Shown: positions 63,144-64,000 of the stretch, piece after piece
Layout of the letters: each line of letters begins with the position of its first letter
Numbering within the stretch: position 1 is the first letter of the stretch
The notes under the pieces: model-generated
Told to the model about the DNA's origin: nothing
The model's input: only the letters and a program-made list of their open reading frames with translations
Databases searched by the model: none
Translations under genes and position numbers: made by a program
Assembly: GCA_035631875.1 (NCBI GenBank)
Contig: DASQHX010000009.1
Coordinates: forward strand, 205,281-269,280
Origin: Nitrosopumilaceae archaeon
GTDB lineage: Archaea > Thermoproteota > Nitrososphaeria > Nitrososphaerales > Nitrosopumilaceae
Reading direction: 5' to 3'
Length of the DNA: 64,000 nt

Positions 63144-63380
63144 CTACATGTAAGGTCCTGTTGGAACAAGGTGCCAGTGCGGCAATAACGATATTCCAAT
63201 CAACAAAGGAATCAGAAAAATTGCAATGGAAATTGCTGATAATATTATACCAAGCAACAAACAATTTTTTGCCTTACTTGGATCATCATCTTTTATTATA
63301 AAATAAGCAATAATTCCTCCTATAATATTAAAGAGAATAGGTAAGAGAAACCAGAGGCTGCTTCTTTTCCTTATTTCCAT
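63144..63380 (-). CDS. Small two-helix membrane protein (78 aa)
   Basis: TM helices at about residues 9-28 (LWFLLPILFNIIGGIIAYFI) and 40-64. A polar loop DDDPSKAKNC lies between. Similar short proteins occur widely in thaumarchaea; function unknown. Ends 20 bases past the tRNA-Gln. Confidence 0.55.
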   Translation of the reverse strand: MEIRKRSSLWFLLPILFNIIGGIIAYFIIKDDDPSKAKNCLLLGIILSAISIAIFLIPLLIGISLLPHWHLVPTGPYM

Positions 63381-63428
63381 TAAACAAATTACTAGTTATT
63401 GGAATTTAAACTACATTATGTTTTTTAA

Positions 63429-64000
63429 TTATATTTCAAGTTTGGAAAGAAGTTTGGTAGATATTGCAAATAAAATCAAAGCTACAACAACCAGAACAAT
63501 CATCTCGATTCCAACAAAAGTGCTAAAATTTCCAAATATTCCTGCTCTTACAACATCTACAAGATATGTAAGTGGATTAAGATAAAAAACAGTTGAGAGT
63601 GGTTCTGGTGCACCTTGTGCAGGATAAAATGCCGTACTTACGAATGCAAAAAAAAGAAAAGCAGTATTAATAACAACATTGAATCCTTCGCTGGATTGTA
63701 GCCTAGTAGAAATTATAGATGCTATAGAACCAAAAAGGATAGAACCAGTAACTGAAGCAAAAACTACAAGTGGTATAGTATAGAAATTAAATTCAACAGA
63801 TTTGAAGAAGAGCGGATATCCAACAGCAGTGATGAGAGCTGCACTAATCAAACCAACAATACCAATTGTGTAAATGTTACTTAAAATGTAATGAGCTCTG
63901 GTAAATGGTCCAACAAGAATTTGTTCGAACATTCCATGTCTTCTGTCATTCCAAATAATAATTCCTGATATGAGAGTACTATTCATTATGTTAAAGCCAA
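63429..64000 (-). CDS. ABC-2-type transporter permease, C-terminal part (cut by the window end)
   Basis: The frame stays open beyond 63986 to the window edge (GFNIMNSTLISGIIIWNDRR), so the visible 190 codons are the end of a longer gene. At least four TM helices, FEQILVGPFTRAHYILSNI, a NodJ/DrrB-type PAQGAPEPLSTVFYLNPLTYL and the final VVALILFAISTKLLSKLEI. Exports drugs or glycolipids with an ATPase partner not seen here. Any Met at 63986 is internal. Confidence 0.8.
   Translation of the reverse strand, partial: GFNIMNSTLISGIIIWNDRRHGMFEQILVGPFTRAHYILSNIYTIGIVGLISAALITAVGYPLFFKSVEFNFYTIPLVVFASVTGSILFGSIASIISTRLQSSEGFNVVINTAFLFFAFVSTAFYPAQGAPEPLSTVFYLNPLTYLVDVVRAGIFGNFSTFVGIEMIVLVVVALILFAISTKLLSKLEI

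Overview
The window is a low-GC archaeal chromosome segment, almost certainly from an ammonia-oxidising-type Nitrososphaerota (Thaumarchaeota), Nitrosopumilus/Nitrosarchaeum-like. The evidence is the gene set: Cdc48, Pelota, archaeal uL2, GatD/GatE, TrmB and DtxR regulators, NcsA, a 7S SRP RNA, a radical-SAM enzyme resembling tetraether lipid synthase, and the DnaK-DnaJ-GrpE set found only in some archaea. Many starts are TTG or GTG, and several promoters look leaderless.

Layout. (1) 1-16240: a surface-glycan locus with three GT4 and one GT2 glycosyltransferases, three nucleotide-sugar short-chain dehydrogenases, a His-for-Lys DegT-family sugar dehydratase, a nucleotide-sugar dehydrogenase, two methyltransferases, an amidotransferase-like protein without its glutaminase domain, and a 930-residue flippase/glycosyltransferase fusion joined by a tandem heptapeptide repeat. 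(2) 16345-28290: housekeeping genes: the Tes-like radical SAM enzyme, regulators, a frameshifted YjbQ-family pseudogene, a probable C/D box sRNA, Pelota, CutA, a site-2 protease, NcsA, SRP RNA, acylphosphatase, uL2 and Cdc48. (3) 28395-52720: an accessory and defence island between Cdc48 and GatD, with a tyrosine integrase at its right edge. (4) 52807-64000: core genes again: GatD, GatE, a PII protein, tRNA-Leu(CAG), a HAD phosphatase, DnaJ, DnaK, GrpE, a DUF354 protein, a tRNA-Gln(UUG) with a D-arm insertion, and an ABC-2 permease cut by the window end.

The most exciting content is in the island. A tightly overlapping five-gene operon (32097 back to 29429) encodes a multiubiquitin-type Ubl (84 aa, Gly-Ser-Gln tail), a Prok-E2_E-like protein with no Cys at the usual E2 position, a JAB(JAMM)-E1 fusion and two small membrane proteins. 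Divergently, an RHH regulator is followed by a protein that looks like a proteasome-beta-type Ntn hydrolase. A 16-nt inverted repeat over an 8-nt tandem repeat lies between the two directions. This reads as a self-contained protein-modifier system with its own deconjugase, possible membrane partners and possible protease. The rest of the island holds a retropepsin-like protease pair, a NucS/DUF91-like nuclease, a UvrD-AddB-like helicase-nuclease, a one-polypeptide R-M-S enzyme coupled to a Cas4-like nuclease, a type I R-M operon in the order M-S-R-S, and an RHH/HNH cassette.

All family calls are from reading the protein sequences; no database search was run.
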